DNA of 64,000 nt from Rhizobium sp. 2MFCol3.1 (GTDB taxonomy: Bacteria; Pseudomonadota; Alphaproteobacteria; Rhizobiales; Rhizobiaceae): contig NZ_KB898368.1 in NCBI RefSeq assembly GCF_000377565.1, positions 87,402-151,401 on the forward strand, written 5' to 3'. The notes beneath the pieces are model-generated. The model did no database searches. It was not told the origin of the DNA and saw nothing but the letters and a program-made list of their open reading frames with translations. Shown piece by piece: positions 9,219-19,629 of the stretch (the first letter of the stretch is position 1; each line of letters opens with the position of its first letter). The position numbers and the translations under genes are program-made.

Positions 9219-9249
9219 GCGGGCTCAGAGTGGGGCTTAGAGAGTGGAG

Positions 9250-9367
9250 CCCCCTCATCCGCCTGCCGGCACCTTCTCCCCGTTGGGGAGAAGGGGTTCC
9301 GTCGCAACCTCTCCGTTCCCTTCTCCCCAACGGGGAGAAGGTGGCCTGGTAAGGCCGGATGAGGGGG
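9250..9367. repeat. RIME-like palindromic intergenic repeat
   Basis: A 118-base element bounded by CCCCCTCATCCG and its reverse complement CGGATGAGGGGG. It contains two nested hairpins built on CCTTCTCCCC/GGGGAGAAGG near 9272-9294 and 9319-9341. This matches the Rhizobium-specific intergenic mosaic element type described from rhizobial genomes (RIME1, about 100 bp). It sits between the binding-protein gene and the first permease gene of one operon and would fold strongly in the mRNA. Confidence 0.8.
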
Positions 9368-9418
9368 CCGCGGGCACTACAGCGGGCAAACCGAACGTAA
9401 CCATGAAAGCCGCCCAAG

Positions 9419-10354
9419 ATGACCATGACCGCCGATACGCTCGACAGTCGCCGTGACCGCAGGTCGTGGCTGAAGCGCGTCGCCGATGCCTCGGAACCCT
9501 ATCTCTACAGCGCCCCATCGCTCGTCCTCATCATCGCCGTGATGCTGGTGCCGCTGGTGATCGGCGTGTCCTACGCGTTCCGCGATATCCAGCTTCTGAA
9601 CCCCTTTTCCGGCGGCTTTGTCGGGCTGGAGCATTTTCGCGACCTCTCCAAGGACGCCGCCTTCTATGGCGCGCTGAAGAACACGCTCTGGTGGACTGGT
9701 GCCTCGGTCGTGCTGCAGTTCATCTTCGGGCTCATCCTCGCGCTTTTGCTCGACAAGCCGTTCTGGGGCAGGGGCCTCGTCCAGGCGCTGGTGTTCCTGC
9801 CCTGGGCGGTCCCGTCGTTTCTCGCCGGCCTCAACTGGGCCTGGCTGTTCAACCCGGTCATCGGGCCAATCCCGCACTGGCTCTACGCGCTCGGCCTGAT
9901 GAGCGAGCCGCGCAACATCCTGTCCGACCCGCAATATGCCATGTGGGGACCGATCATCGCCAATGTCTGGTGGGGCATTCCCTTCTTCGCCATCACGCTG
10001 CTTGCAGCGCTCCAAGCAATCCCGCGCGACCTTTACGAGGCAGCCTCTATCGACGGCGCCACGTGGTTTCAACGGTTCCGCTCGATCACGCTGCCGTTTC
10101 TCGCCCCAACGATCGCGATCACCGTTCTCCTGCGCACGGTATGGGTGTCGAACTTCGCCGATCTCATCGTCGTCATGACCGGTGGCGGCCCGGCCGACAG
10201 GACGCAGATCGTTGCCAGCTATATCTTCACCCAAGCGTTCAAGCGGCTCGATTTCGGATACGCCTCGGCGATCGCGCTTGTGCTTTTGGTCCTGCTGCTA
10301 GCCTATTCCATGCTGATCATCCTGCTGCGGCAGACACTGCTGAATAAGGATTGA
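9419..10354 (+). CDS. ABC transporter permease, CUT1 MalF/UgpA type
   Basis: 311 aa inner-membrane permease with about six hydrophobic segments. The first is at residues 25-50 (PSLVLIIAVMLVPLVIGVSY). The EAA loop that docks the ATPase is visible as YEAASIDGATWFQRFRSITLP near residues 205-225. The gene follows the RIME-like repeat and is three bases from the next permease gene. The two permeases form the transport channel with the ATPase encoded downstream. Confidence 0.93.
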   Translation: MTMTADTLDSRRDRRSWLKRVADASEPYLYSAPSLVLIIAVMLVPLVIGVSYAFRDIQLLNPFSGGFVGLEHFRDLSKDAAFYGALKNTLWWTGASVVLQFIFGLILALLLDKPFWGRGLVQALVFLPWAVPSFLAGLNWAWLFNPVIGPIPHWLYALGLMSEPRNILSDPQYAMWGPIIANVWWGIPFFAITLLAALQAIPRDLYEAASIDGATWFQRFRSITLPFLAPTIAITVLLRTVWVSNFADLIVVMTGGGPADRTQIVASYIFTQAFKRLDFGYASAIALVLLVLLLAYSMLIILLRQTLLNKD

Positions 10355-10357
10355 GCC

Positions 10358-11188
10358 ATGAGACGACCCCACATCCCCACCATCGCGCACCGTCTGGCCA
10401 TCCTGTGTTACATCGTTTTCGCGCTGTTTCCGCTGTTCTGGCTGCTCAAGGTTTCCGTCACGCCGAACGACCTTCTCTATTCCGAGGGTGTGCGGATGTG
10501 GCCGTCGCGCACGACCTGGGAGCACTATAGCTTCGTTCTCCAGCACAGCGCGTTTCCGACATTCTTCAAGAACAGCCTGATCGTGTCGGCCTCGACCGCC
10601 GTCGTCGTCACCATCTGTGCCTCGCTTTCGGGCTACGCGCTCTCGCGGTTCAATTTCCGGGCGAAATACTGGATCGTGGCGCTGATGCTGCTCACCCAGA
10701 TGTTCCCGCTGGTCATGCTGGTCGCGCCGATCTTCAAGATCCTGACGCCGTTGCATCTCACGAACAGCCTCACCGGCCTCGTCGTCGTCTACACCGCCTT
10801 CAACGTCCCCTTCGCGACGTTCCTGATGCAGTCCTTCTTCGACGGCATTCCGAAGGATCTCGAGGAGGCCGCGATGATCGACGGCGCGACGCAATTCACC
10901 GCGTTTCGCCAGATCATCCTGCCGCTGACATTGCCGGGCATCGCCGCCACGCTCGGCTTCGTCTTCACCGCGGCGTGGAGCGAGTTGCTCTTCGCGCTGA
11001 TGCTGATCAACGGCAACGACGCCGCGACCTTCCCGGTCGGGCTGCTGACCTTCGTGGGTAAATTCTCGGTCGATTTCGGACAGATGATGGCGGCGGGTGT
11101 TCTCGCGCTCATCCCGGCCGGTCTCTTCTTCCTTCTCATCCAGCGTTACCTCGTCCAGGGCCTGACGGCCGGCGCGGTCAAGGGTTAA
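10358..11188 (+). CDS. ABC transporter permease, CUT1 MalG/UgpE type
   Basis: 276 aa, second membrane subunit. Hydrophobic segments begin near residue 12 (LAILCYIVFALFPLFWLLKV). The ATPase-docking motif is EEAAMIDGATQFTAFRQIILPL near residues 168-189. The N-terminal region lacks the long periplasmic loop of MalF-type partners, as expected of the MalG type. It is followed four bases later by the ATPase gene, so the importer is complete in one operon. Confidence 0.93.
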   Translation: MRRPHIPTIAHRLAILCYIVFALFPLFWLLKVSVTPNDLLYSEGVRMWPSRTTWEHYSFVLQHSAFPTFFKNSLIVSASTAVVVTICASLSGYALSRFNFRAKYWIVALMLLTQMFPLVMLVAPIFKILTPLHLTNSLTGLVVVYTAFNVPFATFLMQSFFDGIPKDLEEAAMIDGATQFTAFRQIILPLTLPGIAATLGFVFTAAWSELLFALMLINGNDAATFPVGLLTFVGKFSVDFGQMMAAGVLALIPAGLFFLLIQRYLVQGLTAGAVKG

Positions 11189-11192
11189 TCAC

Positions 11193-12251
<1,059 letters not shown>

Positions 12252-12257
12252 TCGGCT

Positions 12258-13394
12258 CTACGTCTCGAAGATCAAGAGGACATAGGCGACGAAGAGAACG
12301 AGGTGCACTGCTCCCTGCATCAGATGCGTGCGGCCGCTGGAAAAGGTGATGATGCTCAAGGCGAGCGTCAGCACCAGCATGATTGGGCTGCTGTGATCGA
12401 GGCCGAGAATGACGGGGTTTCCCGTGAGATGGCTGATGACAAGCATGGCGGGGACGGTGAGGCCGATGGTCGAAAGCACCGAGCCGAGAAAGATGTTCAC
12501 CGATCGCTGCAGGTGGTTGGCGACCGATGCGCGCACCGCGCTGATCGCCTCGGGCGTCGCCACCAGAACGGCCATGATTACGCCGCCGAGGGCCGCCGGC
12601 GCTCGCAGCGTTTCGATGAAGTAATCGATCGGCGGCGCCAGTTGCTCGACCAGGAACACGACCAGCGACATATAGAGAGCGAGCATCACAATCGGCCACC
12701 AGAGCGGCCCCTGATGATCGGCGTGATGGCTCTGCGGCATCGCTTCCTCGGCATCGTCGATGAAAAAGCCCCGGTGGCGTCCTGTCTGTAGCATCAGGAA
12801 CACGCCGTAGAGCCCGACCGAGATGAACGCCAGCACCGTCTGCTGAACGGTCGAATAGCCCGGTCCGCCGCTGGGATGGGTAAAGTTCGGCATGATCATG
12901 CTGAGCGTCGCCAAAGGCACGATCACGCCGAGATAGGCGTTCGCGCCCTGCAGATTATGCCGCTGCTCATGCCGCCGCCAGGCGCCGAGGAGCAGCGATA
13001 GCCCTACCATTCCGTTCAGGATGATCATGACGACAGCAAAGAGCGTATCGCGCACCAGCGTCGGGTTGTTTTCGCCGTGCTGCATCACGGCGGTGATCGC
13101 CACGACCTCGATCGTGGTGATCGCGAGCGTCAGTATCAGCGTTCCGTAAGGCTCCCCCAGGCGCTCGGCAAGGTGATCTGCATGCCGCACGACTGCCAGT
13201 GCCGAGCCGAGAACGACAGAGAAGAGCCAGATGAAGATGAGCGTCAGCCAAAGGGGATTGGAAAGCAGCGCGAACAGCGCCGGACCGTGAAACAGGAAAG
13301 CAAGGCTGGTGAGCGCGCTGATCGCAAGGAACCACTCCCGCTGCAGCAAGCTACCAATGGGAGGGCGGTGCAGCGTTCCCGCATCAGCTGTCAC
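12258..13394 (-). CDS. chaA: calcium/sodium/potassium:proton antiporter ChaA
   Basis: 378 aa with about eleven hydrophobic segments, CaCA-superfamily cation/proton antiporter of the inner membrane. HADHLAERLGEPYGTLILTL with the following EV, and the second alpha-repeat ATPEAISAVRASVANHLQRSVNIFLGSVL, match E. coli ChaA. That protein exports Na+, Ca2+ or K+ in exchange for H+ at alkaline pH. A histidine and acidic cytoplasmic loop is visible (DDAEEAMPQSHHADH). The GTG at 13394 is chosen because GCGGGGGAA lies about 7 bases upstream; a TTG at 13463 would add 23 residues with a poor site. The gene is transcribed alone. Confidence 0.93.
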   Translation of the reverse strand: MTADAGTLHRPPIGSLLQREWFLAISALTSLAFLFHGPALFALLSNPLWLTLIFIWLFSVVLGSALAVVRHADHLAERLGEPYGTLILTLAITTIEVVAITAVMQHGENNPTLVRDTLFAVVMIILNGMVGLSLLLGAWRRHEQRHNLQGANAYLGVIVPLATLSMIMPNFTHPSGGPGYSTVQQTVLAFISVGLYGVFLMLQTGRHRGFFIDDAEEAMPQSHHADHQGPLWWPIVMLALYMSLVVFLVEQLAPPIDYFIETLRAPAALGGVIMAVLVATPEAISAVRASVANHLQRSVNIFLGSVLSTIGLTVPAMLVISHLTGNPVILGLDHSSPIMLVLTLALSIITFSSGRTHLMQGAVHLVLFVAYVLLIFET

Positions 13395-13502
13395 GTCGCA
13401 ATTCCCCCGCAGGTTTCCGCCTGAGATGATGAAAGCACGGGCCTCGACCGGCCTCAAGCTCAAATCAACCGAGCGTTTCGCGCGAGGTCTCTATCTTTGG
13501 GG

Positions 13503-14432
13503 TCAGAGGTTGCGTTTGCTGTGGGCGATGAACGCCCGCACAGCCGGAGATGCTTCGGTCTTTCTGTAGGCGACGACGAGATCGGACGTTACGTTGGCAT
13601 GCGGCAGCGGGACATACCGGATACCCGGCAGCCTGACGCATTCGAGCGATTTCGGCACGATCGCCACGCCCGCGCCGATCGCTACCATGCTGCCGATACC
13701 TGTGAAGTCCCAGGACGTGGAATTGATGTTCGGCTCGAAGCCCTCTTCCTTGCAGGCAGCAAAGGTCGTGCCGTGGAAGCCGACGTCGCGCGGTTGCTGC
13801 GGCGTCAGGAAAGTTTCGCCAGCGAGAACGGCTAGATTGGCGGCGCCTCGCTCCAGCGTCAGCGGATGTCCATCCGGCACCATCAGGACGATGGGCTCGC
13901 GGCGGATGATGTGGGTCGCAAGGCCATCCGGGATAGGGGCAGGGCCGCGGATGAAGGCGAAATCAAGCAGTCCTTCGACGATGCGGGCGAGCTGCTTGCG
14001 CAGCTCCATCTCCGTCAGTTCGATCTCCACGCCGAAATGATCGCGCTTGTAGGCCTTGATCGATTGCACAACCGCGCCGGAATAGGCGGCCGAGGCCACA
14101 TATCCGATGGAGACCCGCCCCGTCTCGCCGCGACTGACCCTGTTGACCGCCACCATCGCCACATCCGCCTGCGCAAGGATCTTGGTCGCTTCGTCGTAGA
14201 GCACCTGACCGGACTGGGTGAGATGGACGGATCGTCTCGTGCGATCGAGCAGCGATGTTCCGAGGATCTCCTCGAGGCTCATGATCTGCTGGCTCAGGCC
14301 CGGCTGCGCGATGCCGAGCCTTGCGGCCGCGCGCTCGAAATTGCGCTCCTCGACAAGCGCCACGAAATATTTGAGGTGCCGCAGTTCAAAGGAAGGGTAG
14401 CGGGCAGGCCTTCGTGAGTCCGTGTTGGTCAT
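13503..14432 (-). CDS. LysR-family transcriptional regulator
   Basis: 309 aa. The N-terminal HTH is visible at about residues 15-75: FELRHLKYFVALVEERNFERAA, then LGIAQPGLSQQIMSLEEILG and RSVHLTQSG. The rest is the periplasmic-binding-protein-like effector domain. The sequence is of the BenM/CatM/CbnR-like branch (GYVASAAYSG, IRREPIVLMVPDGHPL). It is divergent from the siderophore receptor gene with a 130-base spacer that holds a small dyad, so it may regulate that gene or itself. The ligand is unknown. Confidence 0.92.
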   Translation of the reverse strand: MTNTDSRRPARYPSFELRHLKYFVALVEERNFERAAARLGIAQPGLSQQIMSLEEILGTSLLDRTRRSVHLTQSGQVLYDEATKILAQADVAMVAVNRVSRGETGRVSIGYVASAAYSGAVVQSIKAYKRDHFGVEIELTEMELRKQLARIVEGLLDFAFIRGPAPIPDGLATHIIRREPIVLMVPDGHPLTLERGAANLAVLAGETFLTPQQPRDVGFHGTTFAACKEEGFEPNINSTSWDFTGIGSMVAIGAGVAIVPKSLECVRLPGIRYVPLPHANVTSDLVVAYRKTEASPAVRAFIAHSKRNL

Positions 14433-14478
14433 GTGACGCCCGCTTCAGAATAATTACAAACTATGAGTGTCTAAAAAT

Positions 14479-14496
14479 ATCATAATCAAGAATGAT
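14479..14496. promoter_or_regulatory. candidate operator dyad between LysR gene and TonB receptor gene
   Basis: ATCAT and ATGAT are separated by eight bases in an AT-rich spacer, 47 bases before the LysR start. The size resembles LysR-type T-N11-A sites. No exact RirA or Irr iron box was found in this spacer, although an iron-regulated receptor would be expected to have one. Confidence 0.3.
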
Positions 14497-14564
14497 GAAA
14501 ATACCCCCTGTCATTTATTGGATGAAATAGGATAAGGTGACTAAACAAGTCCAGTTTTCGGATC

Positions 14565-16736
14565 GTGACTGGATTGGGCGACAGAGTGGCAAGACACCTT
14601 AGTTTCATGGAAGCGCTGGCAGCAACGGCAGTGGTAGGCGTATCGGTATCGGCTCCGGGCCAGTTGCGCGCCGAGGATGGCGACAGCGCAACAGCGCTTG
14701 CACCGATCACCGTGCAAGCCAAGGGCGCGGAAGATCCAAAGGGCCCCGTAAAGGGTTTCGTCGCGAAAACCAGCTCGACGGCGACCAAGACGGGGACGCC
14801 GCTACTTGAGACCCAGCAATCCATTTCGGTCGTCACCACCGATCAGATCCGCGCACAGGGCGCCGAAACGGTCGGGCAGGCGGTCGAATACACACCTGGC
14901 GTTTCCGGCACGCCCTACGGCTCCGACCCACGTTTCGATTCGCCGCGAATCCGGGGTTTCGATGGTCGCCAGTCGCAATATCTGAATGGCCTGAAGATGA
15001 TGCGCACCGCCGGCGCGCCTGCGGTCGATCCCTACCAGCTGGAGCGCATCGAGGTCCTGAGGGGACCGGCATCGGTCATGTACGGCCAGGGCAATCCCGG
15101 CGGCATGATCAATCTGATCAGCAAGCGGCCGGTGTTCGAGCGCTTCGGCGAAGTTGGCCTGCAGGCCGGAAGCTATGACACCTACGGCTCGTTCTTCGAT
15201 GTGGGCGGTCCGCTCAGCGACGGCTCGGACTTCGCCTATCGCGTCACGGGGCTCGTGCGCGCCGCTGGTGCCCAGACGGATAACCTCGATAACGATCGTT
15301 ACTTCATCGCGCCGGCGCTGACATGGCAGCCCGATGACGACACCAAGCTGACGATCCTCACCAGCGTCCAGCACGACAATCCGAGCACCCCATCCAGCCT
15401 GCCGGCCCAGCTGACACTCAACGCAACCGGCAACCGCCTCTCTCGCGACTTCTTCGTCGGCGATGAGAGCTTCGACCATTCGTCGCGGACGCTGACAAAC
15501 CTCGGCTACGAGTTCGAACATCGCCTGAACGACGTCTGGACCTTCCGCCAGAATGTTCGCTATTCCAATTTCGACTGGAATTACCAGGCGCTCGGCATGG
15601 CCACCTCAGGTCTTGCAGCCGATGGCCGGACCATCAATCGCAATGCGACCTTCCAGGACGAAAACCTCAACACCTTCAACATCGACAACAACTTCCTGGC
15701 CGAATTCGACACCGGCGATGTCGATCACAAACTGCTTGTCGGCCTCGACTACCGGTACTTCTCGAACGATGCCAGCACACAGTTCTGGAGCGCGACGCCG
15801 CTTGATGCGTTCAATCCCGTCTATGGTGGTCCGATCAGGCTGACGTCCAAGACGACGGACGCGCATGTCGTCTCCGACCTGCAGCAGCTCGGCATCTATA
15901 TCCAGGACGAGATGTCCTACAACAACTGGCGCGCGACGCTTGGCCTCCGGCAGGATTGGGCGAGCACAAGTGGCACTTCGTTGAATGGAAGAACTAATGT
16001 CGAGCGGTCGCTCGACAAGGATGATCAAAAGCTGACCGGCCGCGCCGGGCTGGGCTACGTTTTCGATAACGGCATCGCGCCCTATGTCAGCTACGCCACC
16101 TCCTTCGAGCCGGTTCCGGTGCCGACGACAGGCCAGCTGCTGGACCCGACGACAGGCAAGCAGGTGGAGATCGGCGTCAAGTATCAGCCCGAGGGCTGGA
16201 ACGGCTTCTTCTCCGCCGCCGTCTTCGATCTCCGCCAGAATAATGTGTCCAACACGGTCGCTCTTCCCGGCGGCGGAACGACGATCGCGCAGATCGGTGA
16301 GGTGCATGCGCGAGGCGTCGAACTCGAAGGTGTGGCAAGTCTCACCGACGGGCTGGACCTGCACGCAGCCTACACGTACATGGACACGGAAATTCTGGGG
16401 CGAACGGACAATGGCAAGCGCCTGGACAACGTTCCGGCAAACGCGGCAAGCCTATGGCTCGACTACACCTTCAAGGAGGGGAGCGATCTTGATGGCTTCG
16501 GCATCGGCGGTGGCGTGAGATATGTGGGACAGCGCTATGGCGATACCGCCAATACATTCGATCTCGGTGGCGTGGCGCTTCTCGATGCGGCGATCCGCTA
16601 CAAGAAGGATGGTGTTACCGCGTCGCTCAATCTCAAGAACATTGCGGACAAGAATTATGTCTCAAGCTGCTCCTCGTTCGGCTGCACCTATGGTGATGGT
16701 CGCACGGTCATGGCCAGGTTGAGTTTTGCCTGGTAG
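14565..16736 (+). CDS. TonB-dependent siderophore receptor
   Basis: 723 aa outer-membrane receptor of the ferrichrome/ferrioxamine type. The signal region is near residues 10-35 (ALAATAVVGVSVSAPG, then LRAEDG). The plug domain has ETQQSISVVTTDQIR, YTPGVSG, RIRGFDGRQ and LERIEVLRGPASVMYGQGNP, all hallmarks of siderophore receptors. The rest is a beta-barrel ending in VMARLSFAW. The GTG at 14565 is the leftmost start; a GTG at 14586 or ATG at 14607 is also possible. It leads an operon with FhuD-like and FhuB-like genes 20 bases downstream, so ferric hydroxamate uptake is the likely role. Confidence 0.92.
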   Translation: MTGLGDRVARHLSFMEALAATAVVGVSVSAPGQLRAEDGDSATALAPITVQAKGAEDPKGPVKGFVAKTSSTATKTGTPLLETQQSISVVTTDQIRAQGAETVGQAVEYTPGVSGTPYGSDPRFDSPRIRGFDGRQSQYLNGLKMMRTAGAPAVDPYQLERIEVLRGPASVMYGQGNPGGMINLISKRPVFERFGEVGLQAGSYDTYGSFFDVGGPLSDGSDFAYRVTGLVRAAGAQTDNLDNDRYFIAPALTWQPDDDTKLTILTSVQHDNPSTPSSLPAQLTLNATGNRLSRDFFVGDESFDHSSRTLTNLGYEFEHRLNDVWTFRQNVRYSNFDWNYQALGMATSGLAADGRTINRNATFQDENLNTFNIDNNFLAEFDTGDVDHKLLVGLDYRYFSNDASTQFWSATPLDAFNPVYGGPIRLTSKTTDAHVVSDLQQLGIYIQDEMSYNNWRATLGLRQDWASTSGTSLNGRTNVERSLDKDDQKLTGRAGLGYVFDNGIAPYVSYATSFEPVPVPTTGQLLDPTTGKQVEIGVKYQPEGWNGFFSAAVFDLRQNNVSNTVALPGGGTTIAQIGEVHARGVELEGVASLTDGLDLHAAYTYMDTEILGRTDNGKRLDNVPANAASLWLDYTFKEGSDLDGFGIGGGVRYVGQRYGDTANTFDLGGVALLDAAIRYKKDGVTASLNLKNIADKNYVSSCSSFGCTYGDGRTVMARLSFAW

Positions 16737-16756
16737 GCGGCAGATAAAGTGGGCGT

Positions 16757-17662
16757 ATGATTTCAGACAATTCCAATAAATCAGCTCTGATTGGGCGGCG
16801 GCAGGCTCTTGGCCTGCTCGCTGCCCTTGCCGTTGCATGGGATGCGAAGGCGGCGATAACGCCAAGCCGCATCGCGGCGATCGACTGGGCGATGCTCGAA
16901 ACCCTGATGGCGCTCGGCGTGACCCCGATCGCGGCGACCGAGCTTCTTCAGTTTCGCATCGATTCCGTCGAGCCGGACATGCCGGCCTCGGTCGTCGATC
17001 TCGGTTTGCGCGGCTCGCCCAACTTCGAGCTGCTTCACCTGCTGAGGCCTGAACTCATCCTGATCTCGCCCTTTTATGTCAGGCATCAGCCGGCGCTGGA
17101 GGCGATCGCCCCCGTCTACTCGCTGCCTTTCTACGTCCAGGGCGAACCGCCCTATGCCAAGGCGCTCAACGCGGTCTCGCAACTGGGTGATCTGCTCGAT
17201 CGCGCGGATGCCGCGGTCAAAGTGCTGGCCGATCAGGACGCATTGCTGGCAGGCCTTCGCCAGCAGCTCGCTCCGTTCGCGGCGCGGCCGACCTACATCA
17301 TCAATATCGGCGATTCCCGTCACTTTCGCGCCTTCGGCGCCGACAGCATGTTCGGAGACATCCTGCAGCGGCTCGGCCTGCCGAATGCCTGGACGGACCG
17401 ATCGCGCTTCACCTTCGCAGCACCGGTGCCAATGGAAAACCTCGCCGCCAATCCCGAGGCGCGTATCGTCATCGTCTCCGATATCCCCGTCGAGGCGCGT
17501 AGCAGCCTGCGCAACAGCATGATCTGGAAGTCGCTCAAGCCGGTGAAAGAAGGCCGTGTCGTCAACATCGGCAACGCCAACCCCTATGGCGGCATCACAG
17601 CCGGCCTTCGCTTCGCGCGGCTCTTGAGCGAAGCGCTCGTCAAAGGCGGAGAGACGCTTTGA
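16757..17662 (+). CDS. iron-siderophore ABC transporter substrate-binding protein (FhuD-like)
   Basis: 301 aa periplasmic binding protein of the helical-backbone class III (FhuD/FecB). The N-terminus is a Tat-like leader with GRRQALGLLAALAVAWDAKA. It is followed by AAIDWAMLETLMALGVTPIA and DLGLRGSPNFELLHLLRPELILIS, the expected FhuD pattern. The last residues NPYGGITAGLRFARLL are also typical. The stop overlaps the fhuB start by four bases. It would pass ferric hydroxamate from the receptor to the permease. Confidence 0.9.
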   Translation: MISDNSNKSALIGRRQALGLLAALAVAWDAKAAITPSRIAAIDWAMLETLMALGVTPIAATELLQFRIDSVEPDMPASVVDLGLRGSPNFELLHLLRPELILISPFYVRHQPALEAIAPVYSLPFYVQGEPPYAKALNAVSQLGDLLDRADAAVKVLADQDALLAGLRQQLAPFAARPTYIINIGDSRHFRAFGADSMFGDILQRLGLPNAWTDRSRFTFAAPVPMENLAANPEARIVIVSDIPVEARSSLRNSMIWKSLKPVKEGRVVNIGNANPYGGITAGLRFARLLSEALVKGGETL

Positions 17663-19626
17663 CATCGCGCACAACCTGGATCTTCTTCGCCGCCGCGACA
17701 GCGCTTGCGGTCCTGCTCTTCCTGCAGCAGGCGCTCGCCTTCCTGCCGCTTGCCGCCTGGCCATCGCTGCCGCTCGCACCTGACGGGATGACCACCGAAC
17801 AGATCATCCTGGCTTACGGTGTCTTTCCAAGAGCCGCCGTCGCCATATTGGCCGGCGCCGCACTCGGTCTTGCAGGCGCCTTGCTGCAGCGGCTGCTCCG
17901 AAACCCGATCGCCGATCCCTCGACATTGGGCGTCTCCGCCGGCGCCCAGCTCGCCATCGTCGCGACGACGCTTTTTTATCCCGCGATCCTCGATGGTTAC
18001 CGCGCGCTGGTGGCGCTTGCTGGTGCCGCCGGCGCAACGGCGCTGGTTTTTCTGCTCGGCTGGCGCCGCAGCTTCGATCCGGTCACCATGGTCGTCTCCG
18101 GGCTGCTCGTCGGCATCACCTGCGGCGCATTGTCGGCCGCGATGACGCTTTCGCAGGGCGAATACCTCATGTCGCTGGTGACCTGGAATGGCGGCGCGCT
18201 CGGCCAGCAGGACTGGTCGGTCGCCTCGACGCTGGCGCTCGAATTGCTCGTGGGCCTTGCCGCCAGCATCCTGCTGCTGCGGCCGCTGGCGCTGTTCGGC
18301 CTCGGCGATAGCGGCGCGAAGTCGCTCGGCGTCGGGCTCGTCGGCATACGCGTGGCGGTCGCAGTGATCGCGGTTGGCCTGGCGGCCGGTGTCGCGGCGA
18401 GCGTAGGTCTGGTCAGCTTCGTCGGCCTTGCCGGGCCCGCCCTGGTGCGTGGCCTGGGCGTCCGAAAACCGCATGCCATCATTCTCGCATCGCCCATCGC
18501 GGGTGGCTTGTTGCTCTGGCTGTGCGATGGCCTGGTACAATTCCTCGGCTCCACCACCAGCGAGACGTTTCCGACCGGCGCGATGACGGCCCTGATCGGT
18601 GGCCCGCTGCTGCTGTGGCTGCTCCCAAAGGTGAAGCCGGTCGAGTTGCACGAGGAGCGCGCGCATGTGGCCGAGGCGAGGGCGCCGCGCACGTGGCTTA
18701 TCCTGCTTCTCGCCTTCCTGCCGGCGGTCGCTCTGCTGGTTCTTTTCCTGGCGCGGACGCCCGCAGGGTTCACACTGCTTTCGGCGCAGGACTTCACTGA
18801 TCTTTTGCCCATGCGCTGGCCAAGGCTGCTGGCCTCGGCCGCTGCGGGCAGCCTGCTCGCAATCGCGGGTACAATCTTGCAACGGTTGACCGGTAATCCG
18901 ATGGCAAGCCCGGAGGTCCTGGGCGTCAGCGGCGGCGCCGGTGTCGGCTTCGCGGCGGCGATCACCATCGTGCCGGCGGCCGGCGTCGCCGAGCTTTTCG
19001 CCGGCGCGGGTATCGGCTCCATGATCGTGATGATCATCGTCATCGCCTTTGCCAGCCGGCGTCAGCTCTCGCCCGAACGGCTGCTGCTCGCTGGCATCGC
19101 CGTCAGTTCGCTGACGTCGGCTATTCTGTCGGCGCTGCTTGCGATCGGCGATCAGCGCTCATGGCAGATCCTGTCCTGGCTCGGCGGTTCGTCCAATACG
19201 GCAACGCCGGCATCGTCGATCGTCCTTGCAGTTCTGGCAATCGCCTGCACCGGCATCGTACTTTTCTTCACGCGCTGGCTGACGATCCTGCCGCTCGGCA
19301 GCGCGGTGCCGGTTGCGCTCGGCGTGCCGGTACGCTCGGCGCGCACCGCGATGATCTTCGTGGCCGGGCTCGCGACTGGCGCGGCGTCGCTGTTGGTTGG
19401 GCCCTTGAGCTTCGTCGGGCTGATGGGACCGCATATTGCGCACCGCGCGGGCTTTATAAAGCCGGCGCATCAGCTTCTGGCGTCGTCGGCGATCGGGGCG
19501 CTGTTGATGATCATTGCCGACCTCGGCGCCCGCACGGCGACCTTCCCCTACGAGCTACCGCTGGGTCTGTTCGCGGCGCTCGCCGGCGCGCCCTATCTCG
19601 TCTGGCTCATCGCCCGCAGGCGGTGA
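17659..19626 (+). CDS. fhuB: Fe(3+)-hydroxamate ABC transporter permease FhuB
   Basis: 655 aa, about twice the length of a single FecCD permease. Two homologous halves are seen. Half one has RAAVAILAGAALGLAGALLQRLLRNPIADPSTLGVSAGA near residues 55-95. Half two repeats this as LLASAAAGSLLAIAGTILQRLTGNPMASPEVLGVSGGAG near 390-430. FhuB permeases are such fused dimers with about 20 membrane segments. The usual partner ATPase FhuC is absent: the next gene, three bases away, is convergent and encodes a dehydrogenase. Confidence 0.94.
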   Translation: MTSRTTWIFFAAATALAVLLFLQQALAFLPLAAWPSLPLAPDGMTTEQIILAYGVFPRAAVAILAGAALGLAGALLQRLLRNPIADPSTLGVSAGAQLAIVATTLFYPAILDGYRALVALAGAAGATALVFLLGWRRSFDPVTMVVSGLLVGITCGALSAAMTLSQGEYLMSLVTWNGGALGQQDWSVASTLALELLVGLAASILLLRPLALFGLGDSGAKSLGVGLVGIRVAVAVIAVGLAAGVAASVGLVSFVGLAGPALVRGLGVRKPHAIILASPIAGGLLLWLCDGLVQFLGSTTSETFPTGAMTALIGGPLLLWLLPKVKPVELHEERAHVAEARAPRTWLILLLAFLPAVALLVLFLARTPAGFTLLSAQDFTDLLPMRWPRLLASAAAGSLLAIAGTILQRLTGNPMASPEVLGVSGGAGVGFAAAITIVPAAGVAELFAGAGIGSMIVMIIVIAFASRRQLSPERLLLAGIAVSSLTSAILSALLAIGDQRSWQILSWLGGSSNTATPASSIVLAVLAIACTGIVLFFTRWLTILPLGSAVPVALGVPVRSARTAMIFVAGLATGAASLLVGPLSFVGLMGPHIAHRAGFIKPAHQLLASSAIGALLMIIADLGARTATFPYELPLGLFAALAGAPYLVWLIARRR

Positions 19627-19629
19627 GCG

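Noticed and set aside
14433..14564. RirA-type TGA-N9-TCA box before the siderophore receptor
   Set aside because: TGA and TCA pairs occur only with 8, 12 or 13 base spacers, not 9.
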